64,000 bases of DNA from an uncultured Desulfovibrionaceae bacterium (GCA_949741925.1 CATJOY010000043.1:1-64000); one strand, 5' to 3'; positions 45,841 to 55,770 are shown, numbered from the stretch's first letter. Notes: generated by a model from the sequence alone, not told the origin. Numbers and translations are program-made.

Positions 45841-46221
45841 ATGCCGTATAATCCAAATATGCGGGTGCTGGTTGTGGATGATTTCTCAACCATGCGTCGT
45901 ATCATCAAAAACATCCTGCGCCAGCTTGGGTTCAATAACGTGGTGGAGGCGGATGACGGCACGACCGCATGGGAAGTTTTGAACAAAGACAAAATAGAGT
46001 TCATCATTTCCGACTGGAACATGCCGCAAATGACCGGCATAGAGCTTCTGCGCAAAGTGCGCTCCAGCGAGGAGTTCGCAGATCTGCCGTTTCTTATGGT
46101 CACTGCTGAAGCGCAGCAAGAAAACATCATCGAAGCAGTGCAGGCCAAAGTTTCTAACTACATTGTCAAGCCCTTTACCGCGGACGTGATGAAACAAAAG
46201 ATTGAAAAAATCTTTCCCTAG
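45841..46221 (+). CDS. cheY: Chemotaxis response regulator CheY
   Basis: 126-residue single receiver domain: acidic pocket D13 and D14, phospho-acceptor D58 (FIISDWNMPQMTGIELL), TAEA at 88-91 and IVKPF with the conserved Lys. Phospho-CheY binds the flagellar motor switch. AAGGAG lies 7 nt before the ATG, 13 nt after fliA, so it probably ends the flagellar transcript. Confidence 0.96.
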   Translation: MPYNPNMRVLVVDDFSTMRRIIKNILRQLGFNNVVEADDGTTAWEVLNKDKIEFIISDWNMPQMTGIELLRKVRSSEEFADLPFLMVTAEAQQENIIEAVQAKVSNYIVKPFTADVMKQKIEKIFP

Positions 46222-46395
46222 GGTGTGTTTCTCACTCCATTTCGCCCGCGAAACGCTGATTTTTTCCCGGCAAAAAAGAGGGGAAAAAGCGGGCGAAATG
46301 GAGTGATTACGCGCCATCCAGTTTTTTCCGTCTGTTGTCGCTAGGGGGGAAAAGAAGGCTTTGTAGCAACAATGTATTTGGAAACACGCCCTAAC
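46200..46395 (-). repeat. Dispersed intergenic repeat, copy D, with an internal long inverted repeat
   Basis: On the minus strand it reads CTACAAAGCCTTCTTTTCCC and GACGGAAAAAACTGG like copy B. The middle is replaced by an 18-bp perfect inverted repeat (46232-46249 / 46290-46307). It occupies most of the 303-nt gap between cheY and fliL. Confidence 0.6.
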
Positions 46396-46524
46396 TCGCT
46401 GTACACTGTACACAACCTCGGTCCCGCCTTTCCGGCGTATGGTGCGGTATTGATTTTCCGCAGCCTTTCCCCTGCCGTTGTGTGTTGCCGGTACGGCGCC
46501 TTCGGGCGTTTGCCTGAGTAAACC
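46222..46524. other. Intergenic region cheY / fliL
   Basis: 303 nt, mostly repeat copy D. The rest carries a tandem TGTACAC (46400-46413) and no recognisable promoter. Confidence 0.4.
46232..46307 (+). terminator. 18-bp perfect inverted repeat after cheY
   Basis: TCACTCCATTTCGCCCGC pairs with GCGGGCGAAATGGAGTGA around a 40-nt loop containing further A and T runs. It starts 11 nt after the cheY stop and could end the flagellar transcript, though the loop is long for a terminator. Confidence 0.55.
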
Positions 46525-47229
46525 ATGGCCGATCCATTTGATGCCGCTGCTAGCGCCGGTCAGCATGAGCCCGGCGAAGAATTCCCCTCTGCCGCCATGC
46601 CGAATGAGGGACAGAAAGTCGAACTCGACCTTGACGACGCGCCTTTTCTTGAGGATGAAAAAGAGGAAGAGGAGAAAAAAGCCGCTCCTCCTCCGGAACC
46701 GGTTTTCTCCCCAACAGTTCCGCAGGAAGCATCCCCCAGCTTTTTTGTCCGGTATAAAATGCCTCTCATTATCGGCGGTTTGGTCGTTGCGGTTATGCTC
46801 GTAGCCGGCATTGTCCTCAAAATCGTCCTTTCCCCTGCGGAACAGGTGGTGGTAGAGCAACCCCCGCAACCGGATCTTCAGCCTCTTCCTGAAGGCCCTG
46901 CTCCATTGCCCCCTGCTCCCGTGCCGCGCTTTGTGGCCTCCTTTGATACCTTCTGGATCGCCCGAAAAGACAACGAGGGCAATACCCGTTTCCTCACCTG
47001 CCGATTCGCCGTGCCTACGGAGAACCAGACCCTGCATGCTGAGATAGAAAACAAGAAAAACATTCTGCGCGACGCTATTTTTTATTATTTGTCGCACAGG
47101 CCCATTACCCTGCTTAGCGATGAGGCGACCACAGACGCCTTTAAGGCAGACCTGATGACAGTTATCAATGAACATCTGGGGAACGGCAAGATAAACGAGT
47201 TGGATTTGCAGGCCTACATCATCCGCTGA
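46525..47229 (+). CDS. fliL: FliL-like flagellar basal-body-associated protein
   Basis: 234 residues: an acidic, proline-rich cytoplasmic tail (1-75), one membrane helix (about 79-103, MPLIIGGLVVAVMLVAGIVL) and a periplasmic domain ending in the FliL pattern (ILRDAIFYYLSHRP near 177, DLMTVINEHLGNGKINEL near 210). FliL strengthens torque at the stator. The tail is longer than usual. No strong ribosome site. Confidence 0.85.
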   Translation: MADPFDAAASAGQHEPGEEFPSAAMPNEGQKVELDLDDAPFLEDEKEEEEKKAAPPPEPVFSPTVPQEASPSFFVRYKMPLIIGGLVVAVMLVAGIVLKIVLSPAEQVVVEQPPQPDLQPLPEGPAPLPPAPVPRFVASFDTFWIARKDNEGNTRFLTCRFAVPTENQTLHAEIENKKNILRDAIFYYLSHRPITLLSDEATTDAFKADLMTVINEHLGNGKINELDLQAYIIR

Positions 47230-47448
47230 GGGCTTCCGCTCTGCCTGTATCCGGCCGCTCCCCCCTGCGTATAGTTTCGGACGCCGGCTGAGTCTTTCCG
47301 CGGAGCACCACCGGCTGGATATCATCAGGCCGCGCCGTAAAAGGAAACCTGCGCCCCCGGGATTCCTAAATACCAGATCACTCGTTGCCGCGGGCAGCCC
47401 CTGGAGCGGCCCTCCCGGTGAAAGGCACGGCCAAGGAGGTTCCTTCGG

Positions 47449-47790
47449 ATGACTCAAAACATCTCTATAATCCAACTTGCCCAGCTTGGCCTTGCTGAAA
47501 AGACTGCTCAGGAAATACAATCGCATCCGGAGGTCTTGCGCCAGGCCGCCCAGCAGCAGACGCCAGAAATTCTGCTTCGTCAGAATGAGATCATTCAGGG
47601 GACGGAGGAAAGTGATAAGGCCCTGCAGGCACGTATCCGCGAACGCCGGGAAAAACGTAGACAGGACCGCGAGAAAGGCCAAAGTAAACGGCGAGAAGCA
47701 AAACAGACCAATCCGGGCAAGGAGCGCTCCACGGACGCCCCCCCAACGGTCGGTCTCTGGGCTGGAAAGATCGTGAATGTAAAAGTGTAA
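47449..47790 (+). CDS. Hypothetical charged protein beside the flagellar genes
   Basis: 113 residues, strongly charged: MTQNISIIQLAQLGLAEKTA at the N-terminus, a Lys/Arg/Glu-rich middle helix (about 60-90) and a distinct end PPTVGLWAGKIVNVKV. No known domain. AAGGAGG lies 9 nt before the ATG. It follows fliL by 219 nt and may be a flagellar accessory protein; that is inferred from position. Confidence 0.75.
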   Translation: MTQNISIIQLAQLGLAEKTAQEIQSHPEVLRQAAQQQTPEILLRQNEIIQGTEESDKALQARIRERREKRRQDREKGQSKRREAKQTNPGKERSTDAPPTVGLWAGKIVNVKV

Positions 47791-47899
47791 TCCGGAATGT
47801 GCTCAAGTGCGGCATTGCCCGTTGGAACAAGCGAGCCTTTCCGCCTGCAAGACGGCATATTTCTCTGTGGCCTTGAGGGGAATCAGAGTTCTGGTCATG

Positions 47900-48040
47900 C
47901 GGCTGAGGGCGTTTCCACATGCATTTCTGCTGCTAAGCCGCCTTTTTCCGGAGAGCGGCAACCGCAAAAAACGAACTCGGCCTCTACTCAGCCCTTGTCC
48001 TCTTTTTCCATCTTCCCTGTCAGGGAGAACCTTTGAGGTG
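47900..48040 (+). repeat. Dispersed intergenic repeat, copy A
   Basis: Contains TTTCCACATGCATTTCTGCT (compare copy C) and the 16-mer AAAAAACGAACTCGGC at 47966-47981, identical to copy B, followed by CTCTTTTTCC that can pair with the A-run. Confidence 0.7.
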
Positions 48041-48170
48041 AGCACGGGTGAAATACACCGCGCCCCCTAAGTAAAACAGATTCTCCTCATACCCCGAAAG
48101 CAGCAGATTGGTAGAGGCAGGCCCATTCTCCTGCCTACCGCTTCTCCGGGGGGCTCCCCCATGCCCAAGA

Positions 48171-48201
48171 CGCCCCGGCCATGATACTTCCGGCCGGGGC
48201 G
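48171..48201 (-). terminator. Hairpin after the threonine aldolase gene
   Basis: CGCCCCGGCC/GGCCGGGGCG, 10-bp perfect G+C stem, 11-nt loop, 18 nt beyond the stop on the minus strand. No U-run follows. Confidence 0.6.
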
Positions 48202-48218
48202 CAAACTCGGAACCGGCT

Positions 48219-49274
48219 TCAGATCAATTCCGCTTCCTTTTCCTGCATAAACTTACCAAAAACGGACACGGCGGTTTCAATATCCCCGGCGGTCACGCCT
48301 CTGTAGGTCGTAAAGCGTAAATGCTCATCGCCCATGGCTTTGCACAAAATGCCATAAGAAACCAACTCCCTCTCATACCAGGGGGCTGTCTTTTTTGTTC
48401 CCTTCACATTGAGCATGACAATATTTGTCTGGACAGGCACCAAGGCAATACCCGGGAAGCCGGACAGGCCCTGCCCCAAGAGACGGGCGTTTTCATGATC
48501 TTCCGAAAGCCGCCTGATGCCCTGTTCCAGAGCCACAAGGCCCGGAGCCGCGATCATGCCCGCCTGGCGCATGACGCCCCCCAGCAGTTTACGCGTATCC
48601 CGGGCTTCACGAATAAACTCCTTGGGGCCGCATAAGAGCGAGCCTACCGGCGCGCCAAGGCCTTTGGAAATGCAAAACTGCACTGTATCAGCACAGGCCG
48701 CCAGGGCCTCTGCGGTAACCCCAAGAGACAGGGCGGCGTTAAATATGCGGGCGCCATCCAGATGCACAGGAATGCCTTTGGCCTTAGCCGCGGAATGCAA
48801 TTCCTCGGCCCTATCCAAACTGGTGCAGGTGCCCCCGGCAAAGTTATGGGTGTTCTCTATACAGGCCAAACGAACGCCGGGGGCAGCGCAGGCCGCGGCA
48901 AAGGAGGCGGTTTCGGGCATTTCGGCGCTATCCCTCCGGTAGTCCACTTTTTTCAGGCCGCCGAAACGATCCATAAAGGGGCTTTTTTCCATCATGACAA
49001 TATGGAGATCCGGATCACAAGCCACACTATCGCCCCGACGGCAATGGGTCAAGACACTGGCGACGTTGGCCAGGGTTCCGGTGGGGAAAAACAGCCCGGC
49101 CTCTTTGCCGATAATCTCAGCAGCCATATCTTCGAGGCGGTTGACCGTAGGATCTTCGCCCCGCCCGTCGGCATTAGTCCGACCATCATCGCCGACAGGC
49201 GCTTTGAAGGCTGCTTCACGCATCGCCCGGGTCGGCTGGGTAAGGGTATCGCTGCGCAAGTCTACCATGGACAT
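48219..49274 (-). CDS. Low-specificity L-threonine aldolase (beta-eliminating lyase family)
   Basis: PLP enzyme cleaving threonine to glycine and acetaldehyde. 351 residues with VDLRSDTLTQPTRAMREA at the N-terminus, VGDDGRTNADGRGEDPTVNRLE, and the PLP lysine in FCISKGLGAPVGSLL near residue 208. The ATG at 49274 (MSMVDL) or 49268 (MVDL) follow GGAGG by 4 and 10 nt; either is possible. A longer frame to 49394 is not protein-like. Confidence 0.93.
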   Translation of the reverse strand: MSMVDLRSDTLTQPTRAMREAAFKAPVGDDGRTNADGRGEDPTVNRLEDMAAEIIGKEAGLFFPTGTLANVASVLTHCRRGDSVACDPDLHIVMMEKSPFMDRFGGLKKVDYRRDSAEMPETASFAAACAAPGVRLACIENTHNFAGGTCTSLDRAEELHSAAKAKGIPVHLDGARIFNAALSLGVTAEALAACADTVQFCISKGLGAPVGSLLCGPKEFIREARDTRKLLGGVMRQAGMIAAPGLVALEQGIRRLSEDHENARLLGQGLSGFPGIALVPVQTNIVMLNVKGTKKTAPWYERELVSYGILCKAMGDEHLRFTTYRGVTAGDIETAVSVFGKFMQEKEAELI

Positions 49275-49634
49275 GATCCCTCCAGGTGTTGTGGTCATAG
49301 AACCGGCGGCTCCGCCACCGGAATGGTTCAGGGCCTGGATACAACAGGCTGTGTATAAACGCCGCTTCCTACCACGCCGGCAGCATCGCGGCAACTCCGC
49401 TCCCGAGGGCCGCTCTCAGTTGCCGTCGTAGCTCCCGGCTTGCATCCCCTCTCGTCCCTGTGCTCTCCTGTGACGTTCGGAGTCGTATTCACCTAAAAAA
49501 CGCTTGCCCTCTAAACGATGCTCCCTCCCCGTAAAAACAGGACATCAGGCACTCCTGCAAAGATACGCCTTTAGGCGGGCCCTCTGCGCGCAAGCAGTGA
49601 AGGCAACCGCACAGATTCTTGAAAGAGCCTGGGA
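49275..49634. other. Intergenic region, threonine aldolase / AI-2E exporter
   Basis: 360 nt without a recognised gene or repeat copy. Confidence 0.4.
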
Positions 49635-51035
49635 TTAGGCTTGGGGAGGGCGGCGGTCTTCCAAATGATCCTCGTATTCTTCACCGTAAATAGCCAGCAT
49701 GACCACGGCAAACGTAAGGATCAACGGGCCATAAAGCAGCCCCAACACGCCGAAGGCCTGAATGCCGCCGAGAATAGCCAGGAACAGGAACAGAATCGGC
49801 AACCCCGAAGCATCCCGCATCAAAATCGGACGCAGAAAGGTATCAATGGAGGTAACCACAACGCCGCACCACAAAGCCAACAAAACGGCGTTGGTCGTAT
49901 TGCCTTCGATAATCAGCAGATACAGGCAAACAGGCACCCAGACAAGCCCGGTGCCGACCACAGGGACCAGAGAGGCGAAGGCCATGACTGTACCCCAAAA
50001 CAATGCCGGCACGCCCACAAAATACAGCGCTACCCCACCGGCCACTCCCTGCATGGCCGCAATGAGAAACCCTCCGACCAAAACGGCCCTGGAGATGCGT
50101 TGCAGGGTCTGGATAATACGTTCTTCCTGTTCTTCCCGGAGCGGAGTCAAGTACTTAATACGCTGGATCATGGCAGCGCCATCTTTGGTAAAAAAGAAAA
50201 AAGCCACCAAGAATAGAAAGAAATTAAAGGCAAAATTCAACGTCAACCCCACAAAGCTGCGGGAAAAGGAGAGCGTGGTCTGGCCCATGCTTTTGAGGCC
50301 GTTAGTAACGTAGGTGTTGACCTCCGTTATGGTCAGATCAAGGAAGGGGGCGTGTTCCTCAAGCCAGAGGAAAATATTGCCCAAATTGCTGTTTAGCACC
50401 TGATCCAAATGCGCTTCGCTGACCCAGGTCATCACTGCAGCCCCGCTCTGGCGCATCTGCGGAATGATGCCGATAACAAAAATGGCCATGGGAATAGCCA
50501 CTAAAATGGTTATGCCCAAAACCATAGCGCTGGCCGCAAGCAAGGGCTGATTCCAGAGCAAGCTTTTGAGCCGGATATATATAGGATGAAAAATTGCAGC
50601 AAACACTACAGCGACAATTAAGGCATCCAGAAAAGGCGAAAGCAGCCGGTAGGCTAGATACAGCCCCCCCAGAAGAATGGCGAAAAAAAAGACTGTCAGT
50701 AGGTTGCGTCGAGAGAGCCCCAGCCCCCGGCCCGGTTCCTCCCGGCCCTGCTCTTCTGAAGGCAGGGAGCCGCCCCCGGGCCGGACCGAGCGCGGCCGCC
50801 AGCTCCCGGCCTCATCGTAAGGCTGTTGCCGTACTCCTTCGGAGCGCTCTTCAAAAATTTCCTCCGTCTCTATAACAACAACGGTCCTGCCCTCCTCTTT
50901 CGGCCGGGCCGCGGCTTTTAGCCTGCCTTTCCTGGCCATAGACACGCAGGATCGGGCCAATTTAAGAAGCAGCACATTGACCAGACCGCCGACAGTATCA
51001 GGGGCAGACCGCTTCGGACCGGGATTTTTATTCAT
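49635..51035 (-). CDS. AI-2E family transporter (PerM/YdiK-like)
   Basis: 466 residues: a long basic, polar cytoplasmic tail of about 110 residues, then about eight membrane helices with the family's QRISRAVLVGGFLIAAMQG block and LVPVVGTGLVWVP, GGIQAFGVLGLLYGPLIL near the C-terminus. The superfamily includes AI-2 and Na+/H+ exporters; substrate unclear. The ATG at 51035 overlaps the mazG stop (ATGA), fixing the start; a longer frame begins inside mazG. Confidence 0.88.
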   Translation of the reverse strand: MNKNPGPKRSAPDTVGGLVNVLLLKLARSCVSMARKGRLKAAARPKEEGRTVVVIETEEIFEERSEGVRQQPYDEAGSWRPRSVRPGGGSLPSEEQGREEPGRGLGLSRRNLLTVFFFAILLGGLYLAYRLLSPFLDALIVAVVFAAIFHPIYIRLKSLLWNQPLLAASAMVLGITILVAIPMAIFVIGIIPQMRQSGAAVMTWVSEAHLDQVLNSNLGNIFLWLEEHAPFLDLTITEVNTYVTNGLKSMGQTTLSFSRSFVGLTLNFAFNFFLFLVAFFFFTKDGAAMIQRIKYLTPLREEQEERIIQTLQRISRAVLVGGFLIAAMQGVAGGVALYFVGVPALFWGTVMAFASLVPVVGTGLVWVPVCLYLLIIEGNTTNAVLLALWCGVVVTSIDTFLRPILMRDASGLPILFLFLAILGGIQAFGVLGLLYGPLILTFAVVMLAIYGEEYEDHLEDRRPPQA

Positions 51036-51883
51036 GGTTCGCGTCCCCGGCTCCGGGCCTTGGCTTCTTCCCACAACCGGTTCTTATCATCCATATTCAA
51101 TGCTGCAAAATCCTGATCATGAGCGCGGGCAGCCTGTTCCATCAGAGCAAAACGGTCAAGAAAACGAAGCGCGCTTTTATCCAGAGCTTCGTTGGCCTTG
51201 ATGCCTTTGCGCCGCCCCAACTCCACCAGGCTGAACAAAAGATCGCCGAGTTCATGTTCTTGAGCCGCTTTATCCTTGCCGTTCAGGGCGTCGAGAAGCT
51301 CCAACCACTCTGCTTCGACTTGCTGCTCAACATCGGCGTCTTCATCCCAAGTAAAGTTAGCCCGGGCAGCCTTGGCGTGAATGCGATAGGCTTTGATGAG
51401 CGGCGGCGTATCCCGGGGAAGAGAAGCAAAAACACCACCGGAGGTCGGCTCATCCCCAACAGGGGCTTCCTTGGCGGCTTTTTCCTGTTTTTTAACGGCT
51501 TCCCAGGTATTCAGAAGCTGCTCCCGGCTCGTACATTCCCGACCGGCAAAAACATGGGGATGCCGCCGCACCAGCTTGGCGGCGGCACCGGCGATAACCT
51601 GGTCAAAAGAAAAACGCTCCCGGTACAGTCGGGCCAGAAAAAGGAGGAGAAACAAGACGTCGCCCATTTCATCGCGCACGTCGTCAACTTCACCCCGGCG
51701 CACGGCATCAATCAATTCAAAGCATTCCTCAGCCAGGTATTCGCAGAGGCTGGAAGGCGTCTGCTCCTTATCCCACGGGCACCCCGCAGGGCCGAGGAGC
51801 GAAGCAAGAACATCAAGGAGCGGCTCCAGAGAACAGGCTTGGTCATTCCCGGAAGTTTTCGTTTCAGTAAAATCCGCTGACAT
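51032..51883 (-). CDS. mazG: Nucleoside triphosphate pyrophosphohydrolase MazG
   Basis: 283 residues with the tandem MazG repeats: first CPWDKEQTPSSLCEYLAEECFELIDA near 35 with DEMGDVLFLLLF, second WDEDADVEQQVEAEWLELLDA near 178 with HELGDLLFSLVELGRR. The ExxE and ExxD metal ligands are in place. MazG hydrolyses NTPs, cleaning nucleotide pools. Central operon gene, 7 nt after cvpA and overlapping the AI-2E gene. Confidence 0.95.
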   Translation of the reverse strand: MSADFTETKTSGNDQACSLEPLLDVLASLLGPAGCPWDKEQTPSSLCEYLAEECFELIDAVRRGEVDDVRDEMGDVLFLLLFLARLYRERFSFDQVIAGAAAKLVRRHPHVFAGRECTSREQLLNTWEAVKKQEKAAKEAPVGDEPTSGGVFASLPRDTPPLIKAYRIHAKAARANFTWDEDADVEQQVEAEWLELLDALNGKDKAAQEHELGDLLFSLVELGRRKGIKANEALDKSALRFLDRFALMEQAARAHDQDFAALNMDDKNRLWEEAKARSRGREP

Positions 51884-51890
51884 AGCAACC

Positions 51891-52385
51891 TCAAAGCATG
51901 GAACTGGGCAAAAGCCCCTGGAGGGATCGGACCATGGAACTGAAAATCGGGGTTGAAAACGCTTCCCGCATTACCTGGGTATCCGGCACATAGCGCAGCA
52001 GGATATAAAACACGGCCGTAGCCAGGAGCATGCCCTTGGCAAAGCCGACCAAACCGCCGAGGAAGCTATCTAACCAACGCGCAAGCGTGATGCCCAACAA
52101 GCTGCGAAATATCGCCATCAGCAAGGAGAAGCCCAACAAGACGACCAGGAAAATCAGGACATACGTCAACACACCGGTCCATTCGGAAGCGCCAAAGATT
52201 CCGGCCACGAAACCATACGCCCTATCCTGAAAATAGCGTGCCAGGACAAAGGCCAGGAGTATGGCCACTATGCCCGCAACCTCCGCCATAAGGCCGCGCA
52301 AAAATCCGCGGATCGTAAAGGCCAGCAGGAAAAAAAGCGTGATCACATCCAGCAGATTGACTTCCAACATCATGATTGCGTCCAT
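51891..52385 (-). CDS. cvpA: CvpA family membrane protein
   Basis: 164 residues, four membrane helices, with LLDVITLFFLLAFTIRGFLRGLMAEVAG and the conserved LARWLDSFLGGLVGFAKGMLLA typical of CvpA. CvpA is linked to colicin V production and envelope stability. The start is unsettled among ATGs at 52424, 52385, 52373 and 52370; 52385 gives a typical N-terminus. Heads a tight cvpA-mazG-AI-2E operon. Confidence 0.88.
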   Translation of the reverse strand: MDAIMMLEVNLLDVITLFFLLAFTIRGFLRGLMAEVAGIVAILLAFVLARYFQDRAYGFVAGIFGASEWTGVLTYVLIFLVVLLGFSLLMAIFRSLLGITLARWLDSFLGGLVGFAKGMLLATAVFYILLRYVPDTQVMREAFSTPIFSSMVRSLQGLLPSSML

Positions 52386-52697
52386 CCAATATGGTGATAG
52401 AAAAGGGAGAGTATCAAAACTCATTCCGGAGGAAAAGACCAAATATCCCTGCCTCGTGGCGCTGCGTGGGGCAGAAGAAACACCAGCGGGCAAAAAGGCC
52501 CGCCTGCTCCTGCCGCTAAGGCCTCTCCTCATAGGCGCGAGACCTCTCCGGGAAAGGATAGATCTGATATTCCGGAAGGCGACCGCCCGAGGATGCGCCC
52601 GGCAGCCGTGGTATCATGCGCCCCGGAGGGGAGAAAACTGTTTTTTTCCTTTCCGGCAGAGGAACGGCGCGAAGGCCTGACAGACTGCCGGACCGCT
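52386..52697. other. Intergenic region, cvpA / UPF0280
   Basis: 312 nt, no gene recognised. It may hold additional 5' codons of cvpA if a longer start is used, plus the tail signals of the UPF0280 gene. Confidence 0.4.
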
Positions 52698-53486
52698 TCA
52701 ACCATCCAGGGCGGCCAGTTCCATGTTTCCCCATACGGCCATATTGTGGCAGCACTGAACAAAGATACCATCCACCCCGGCTTCCTGCCCCTTCGCTCTG
52801 CGGAATCCTCTGCGCGCCCGCTCCACGGCTCGGGCGCAATCCCCAGCCTTTTGCAGCATGTTGCAAAAGGCTGTAGCCCCGGCATCAGCAAGACAGGGAT
52901 CCCGAGAACGAACAACAGCCAAATCCCCTTGGCCCAGGCTCAAGGAATTTCCAATAAAAGCGGAAGAAGCGCAAAGGGATACCGGAAAATCCTCCGGGGA
53001 AAGCCTGAGGCCCAGCCCTGCCCCGCGTCGGGGATCAACCAACAGAGCCACAGTGCGCTCACGGGTTGAATAAAGCATGGTATCCCCGCCGTTCTCTACA
53101 AGGCATTCGGCACTTTCCCGAGCCAGGGATTCTGCCACAGCCCCGGCCACGGCCCCGGCCACCGCCGCCATAGGGCCTACCCCCATTCCGGCGGAGGCTC
53201 GAAGCATTTTTACCGCGATTTCCGGAGCGCCCTCGGCGGCCCCCGGAGGAAGCGGCGTCAAGCTGGCGGCAAATTCAGGCCGCAGAGCAATCCAAGCCTG
53301 AAGCTGTGAACGGACAACGCCCAAGGTTTCCAGGGCCAGACAGGCCATTTTTTCCGCTCCGGACGAGGCCAGAACGGTGATCCAGAGATCGGATTCTCCC
53401 AACACAACCTGAAAGCTAACCTCATCACTATGCGCCGAGGGCCTCCTGTAGTTTCTGAACGTGGAACTGTAAACAGATTTGACCAT
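52698..53486 (-). CDS. UPF0280 family (ApbE-like) protein
   Basis: 262 residues. Family features: VSFQVVLGESDLWI near 23, MGVGPMAAVAGAVAGAVAE near 100 and ECLVENGGDTML near 127, the last resembling the FAD-binding segment of ApbE flavin transferases. Biochemical function is unproven. It is divergent from argF, with 146 nt between. Confidence 0.85.
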   Translation of the reverse strand: MVKSVYSSTFRNYRRPSAHSDEVSFQVVLGESDLWITVLASSGAEKMACLALETLGVVRSQLQAWIALRPEFAASLTPLPPGAAEGAPEIAVKMLRASAGMGVGPMAAVAGAVAGAVAESLARESAECLVENGGDTMLYSTRERTVALLVDPRRGAGLGLRLSPEDFPVSLCASSAFIGNSLSLGQGDLAVVRSRDPCLADAGATAFCNMLQKAGDCARAVERARRGFRRAKGQEAGVDGIFVQCCHNMAVWGNMELAALDG

Positions 53487-53632
53487 ACTTCCTCACGGGA
53501 TTTCGAGTTATCTTTACAAGCGAGCCGCTTTGGTCCAGAATACCCCCTCGGGATAGCGCGGCATACCAGGACCGCCTTTTCCCCTGAACCCACCGGGACT
53601 GTAACCAAAGGATTGATGCAAGGATACCTTTT

Positions 53633-54544
53633 ATGAACCAGACCAAACATTTCCTCCGCATCCGGGATCTCGGCGGCCGGGAACAGGCCATGAACCTGCT
53701 TCGCCGCGCCAAAGAGATGAAGGAGAACAACACCCGTTCAGATCTGCTGGCAGGCAAAACCCTGGTTATGCTTTTTGAAAAAGCGTCCACCCGCACCCGC
53801 CTCTCCTTTGAAGTGGCCGTGCGGCATCTTGGCGGCAGCGTTATCTTTATGACCCCGGCTGAAAGCCAGCTTGGGCGATCCGAACCCCTTCCAGATACGG
53901 CCCGGGTTATCTCCCGCTATAACGACGGCATCATTGTGCGGACCTTCGGCCAGGAAAAATTAGAAGAGCTGGTCCGTTACGGCTCTGTGCCCGTGATCAA
54001 TGCCCTAACCGACCAGGGGCACCCCTGCCAGGTTATGGCCGACGTTCTGACCATGTACGAACGAACCCCGGATCTTGCGGCGCTGCGCGTTGCCTGGATA
54101 GGTGACGGCAACAACATGGCCAACTCTTGGATCGAAGCAGCCATGCTCTTTCCCTTTGAGCTGACTTTGGCCGTGCCACAGGGCTACGATCCGGACCTCA
54201 ACTTGTTTATTGAAGCGCGTGACGCCGGGGCCAAAATCCGCCTTACCCGCAACCCCGCTGAAGCCGTTGCCGGGGCCAACTACATCAATACCGACGTGTG
54301 GGCCTCCATGGGCCAAGAGGCCGAACAAAAAAAGCGTGAGCAGGCCTTCCAAGGCTATATCGTGGATGCTTCCACAATGTGCCTGGCTGCTCCCAATGCT
54401 AAGTTCATGCACTGCCTGCCTGTCCATAGGGGCGAGGAGGTCAGCGCCGAGGTCTTTGAAAGCGAGGCCTCGATTGTTTTTGACCAGGCGGAAAACCGTC
54501 TGCATATGCAAAAAGCCATATTGGAATGGGCATTTTCCCGCTAA
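53633..54544 (+). CDS. argF: Ornithine carbamoyltransferase
   Basis: Converts ornithine and carbamoyl phosphate to citrulline. 303 residues: carbamoyl-phosphate motif [10 protein letters not shown] near 44, the [15 protein letters not shown] block near 123 (HPxQ) and [12 protein letters not shown] near 259 (HCLP). AAGGAT precedes the ATG. First gene of argF-argG-argH, which lie on one strand. Confidence 0.97.
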   Translation: MNQTKHFLRIRDLGGREQAMNLLRRAKEMKENNTRSDLLAGKTLVMLFEKASTRTRLSFEVAVRHLGGSVIFMTPAESQLGRSEPLPDTARVISRYNDGIIVRTFGQEKLEELVRYGSVPVINALTDQGHPCQVMADVLTMYERTPDLAALRVAWIGDGNNMANSWIEAAMLFPFELTLAVPQGYDPDLNLFIEARDAGAKIRLTRNPAEAVAGANYINTDVWASMGQEAEQKKREQAFQGYIVDASTMCLAAPNAKFMHCLPVHRGEEVSAEVFESEASIVFDQAENRLHMQKAILEWAFSR

Positions 54545-54570
54545 CCGCAACCACATGCAAGGATACGGTC

Positions 54571-55770
54571 ATGAGCAAGCCTGTGAAGAAAGTTGTTCTC
54601 GCCTACTCGGGCGGGCTGGATACCTCGGTTATTCTCAAATGGATTGCCGAAAACTATAAATGCGAAGTCGTCACCATGACTGCCGATCTAGGGCAGGATG
54701 AAGACCTGAGCGGCGTTGATGAAAAGGCCCGCAGAACCGGAGCCGTTAAGGCCTACGTCGAAGATCTCCGGGAAGAGTTTGCCCGTGACTACGTGCTGCC
54801 CATGATGCGCGCCGGTGCGATCTATGAAGATCGCTACCTCCTCGGCACCTCCATCGCCCGCCCCTGCATCGCCAAGCGCATGGTCGAAATCGCCTACCAA
54901 GAAGGCGCGGACGCAGTTGCCCACGGCGCTACCGGAAAGGGCAACGACCAGGTACGTTTTGAGCTTTCCGTGGCCTCTCTGGCCCCGGAACTGCAAACCA
55001 TTGCGCCTTGGAGGGAATGGAACTTCAAATCCCGCACAGATCTCAACAACTATGCCGCCAAAAACGGCATCCCGTTGCCTGATAAAGCCAACCGCTACAG
55101 CATGGACCGCAACATGGTCCACTTGAGCTATGAATCCAGCGAGCTGGAAGATCCCTGGGAAGAAGGCCAAAGCGGCACCTATACCCTGTGTGTGCCCCCG
55201 GAAAAAGCCCCCGATGAAGCCGAATACATTACCATTGATTATGAAAAAGGCGATCCTGTAGCCCTCAACGGCGAAAAGCTCTCCCCGGCCGGGCTGATCA
55301 CCAAGCTGAACACGATTGCCGGAAAGCACGGCGTGGGCCGTATGGATATGGTTGAGAACCGCTTTGTGGGCATGAAGGCCCGGGGGATCTATGAATCCCC
55401 CGCTGCCACTGTGCTGCATATCGCCCACCGCGATCTTGAAGGCATCTGCCTTGACCGGGAAGTCATGCACATCCGCGATAGCTTGATTCCCCGTTATGCC
55501 TCGTGCATTTACAACGGATTCTGGTTCTCGCCCGAACGGGACGTGATGCAGGCCCTCATTGACAAATCTCAGGAAAATGTCACCGGCACAGTGCGTCTGC
55601 GTCTTTTCAAGGGCAGCGCCCTGGCCGTGGGGCGGAAATCCCCCTGCTCGCTCTTCCGCGTGGATCTGGCTACCTTTGAAGAAGACAACGTCTATGATCA
55701 GGCTCTGGCCAGGGGCTTTATCCAGCTCAATTCCTGGCGTATCCAGGGCTATAATCGGGTCAAGAAATAG
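54571..55770 (+). CDS. argG: Argininosuccinate synthase
   Basis: ATP-dependent condensation of citrulline and aspartate. 399 residues with PP-loop [16 protein letters not shown] at 9-24, [14 protein letters not shown] near 115 and GRKSPCSLF near the C-terminus. The start at 54571 has AAGGAT at good spacing; a longer frame to 54526 overlaps argF. 26 nt after argF. Confidence 0.97.
   Translation: MSKPVKKVVLAYSGGLDTSVILKWIAENYKCEVVTMTADLGQDEDLSGVDEKARRTGAVKAYVEDLREEFARDYVLPMMRAGAIYEDRYLLGTSIARPCIAKRMVEIAYQEGADAVAHGATGKGNDQVRFELSVASLAPELQTIAPWREWNFKSRTDLNNYAAKNGIPLPDKANRYSMDRNMVHLSYESSELEDPWEEGQSGTYTLCVPPEKAPDEAEYITIDYEKGDPVALNGEKLSPAGLITKLNTIAGKHGVGRMDMVENRFVGMKARGIYESPAATVLHIAHRDLEGICLDREVMHIRDSLIPRYASCIYNGFWFSPERDVMQALIDKSQENVTGTVRLRLFKGSALAVGRKSPCSLFRVDLATFEEDNVYDQALARGFIQLNSWRIQGYNRVKK

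Larger units (their letters stand above)
47791..48218. other. Convergent intergenic region with repeat copy A
   Basis: 428 nt holding repeat copy A and a terminator-like hairpin at 48171-48201. No gene recognised. Confidence 0.5.

Noticed and set aside
45886-47682. 598-codon minus-strand open frame spanning cheY, the repeat copy and fliL
   Set aside because: It is antisense to two clear plus-strand genes and its translation has no recognisable domain; long shadow frames are expected at this G+C content.
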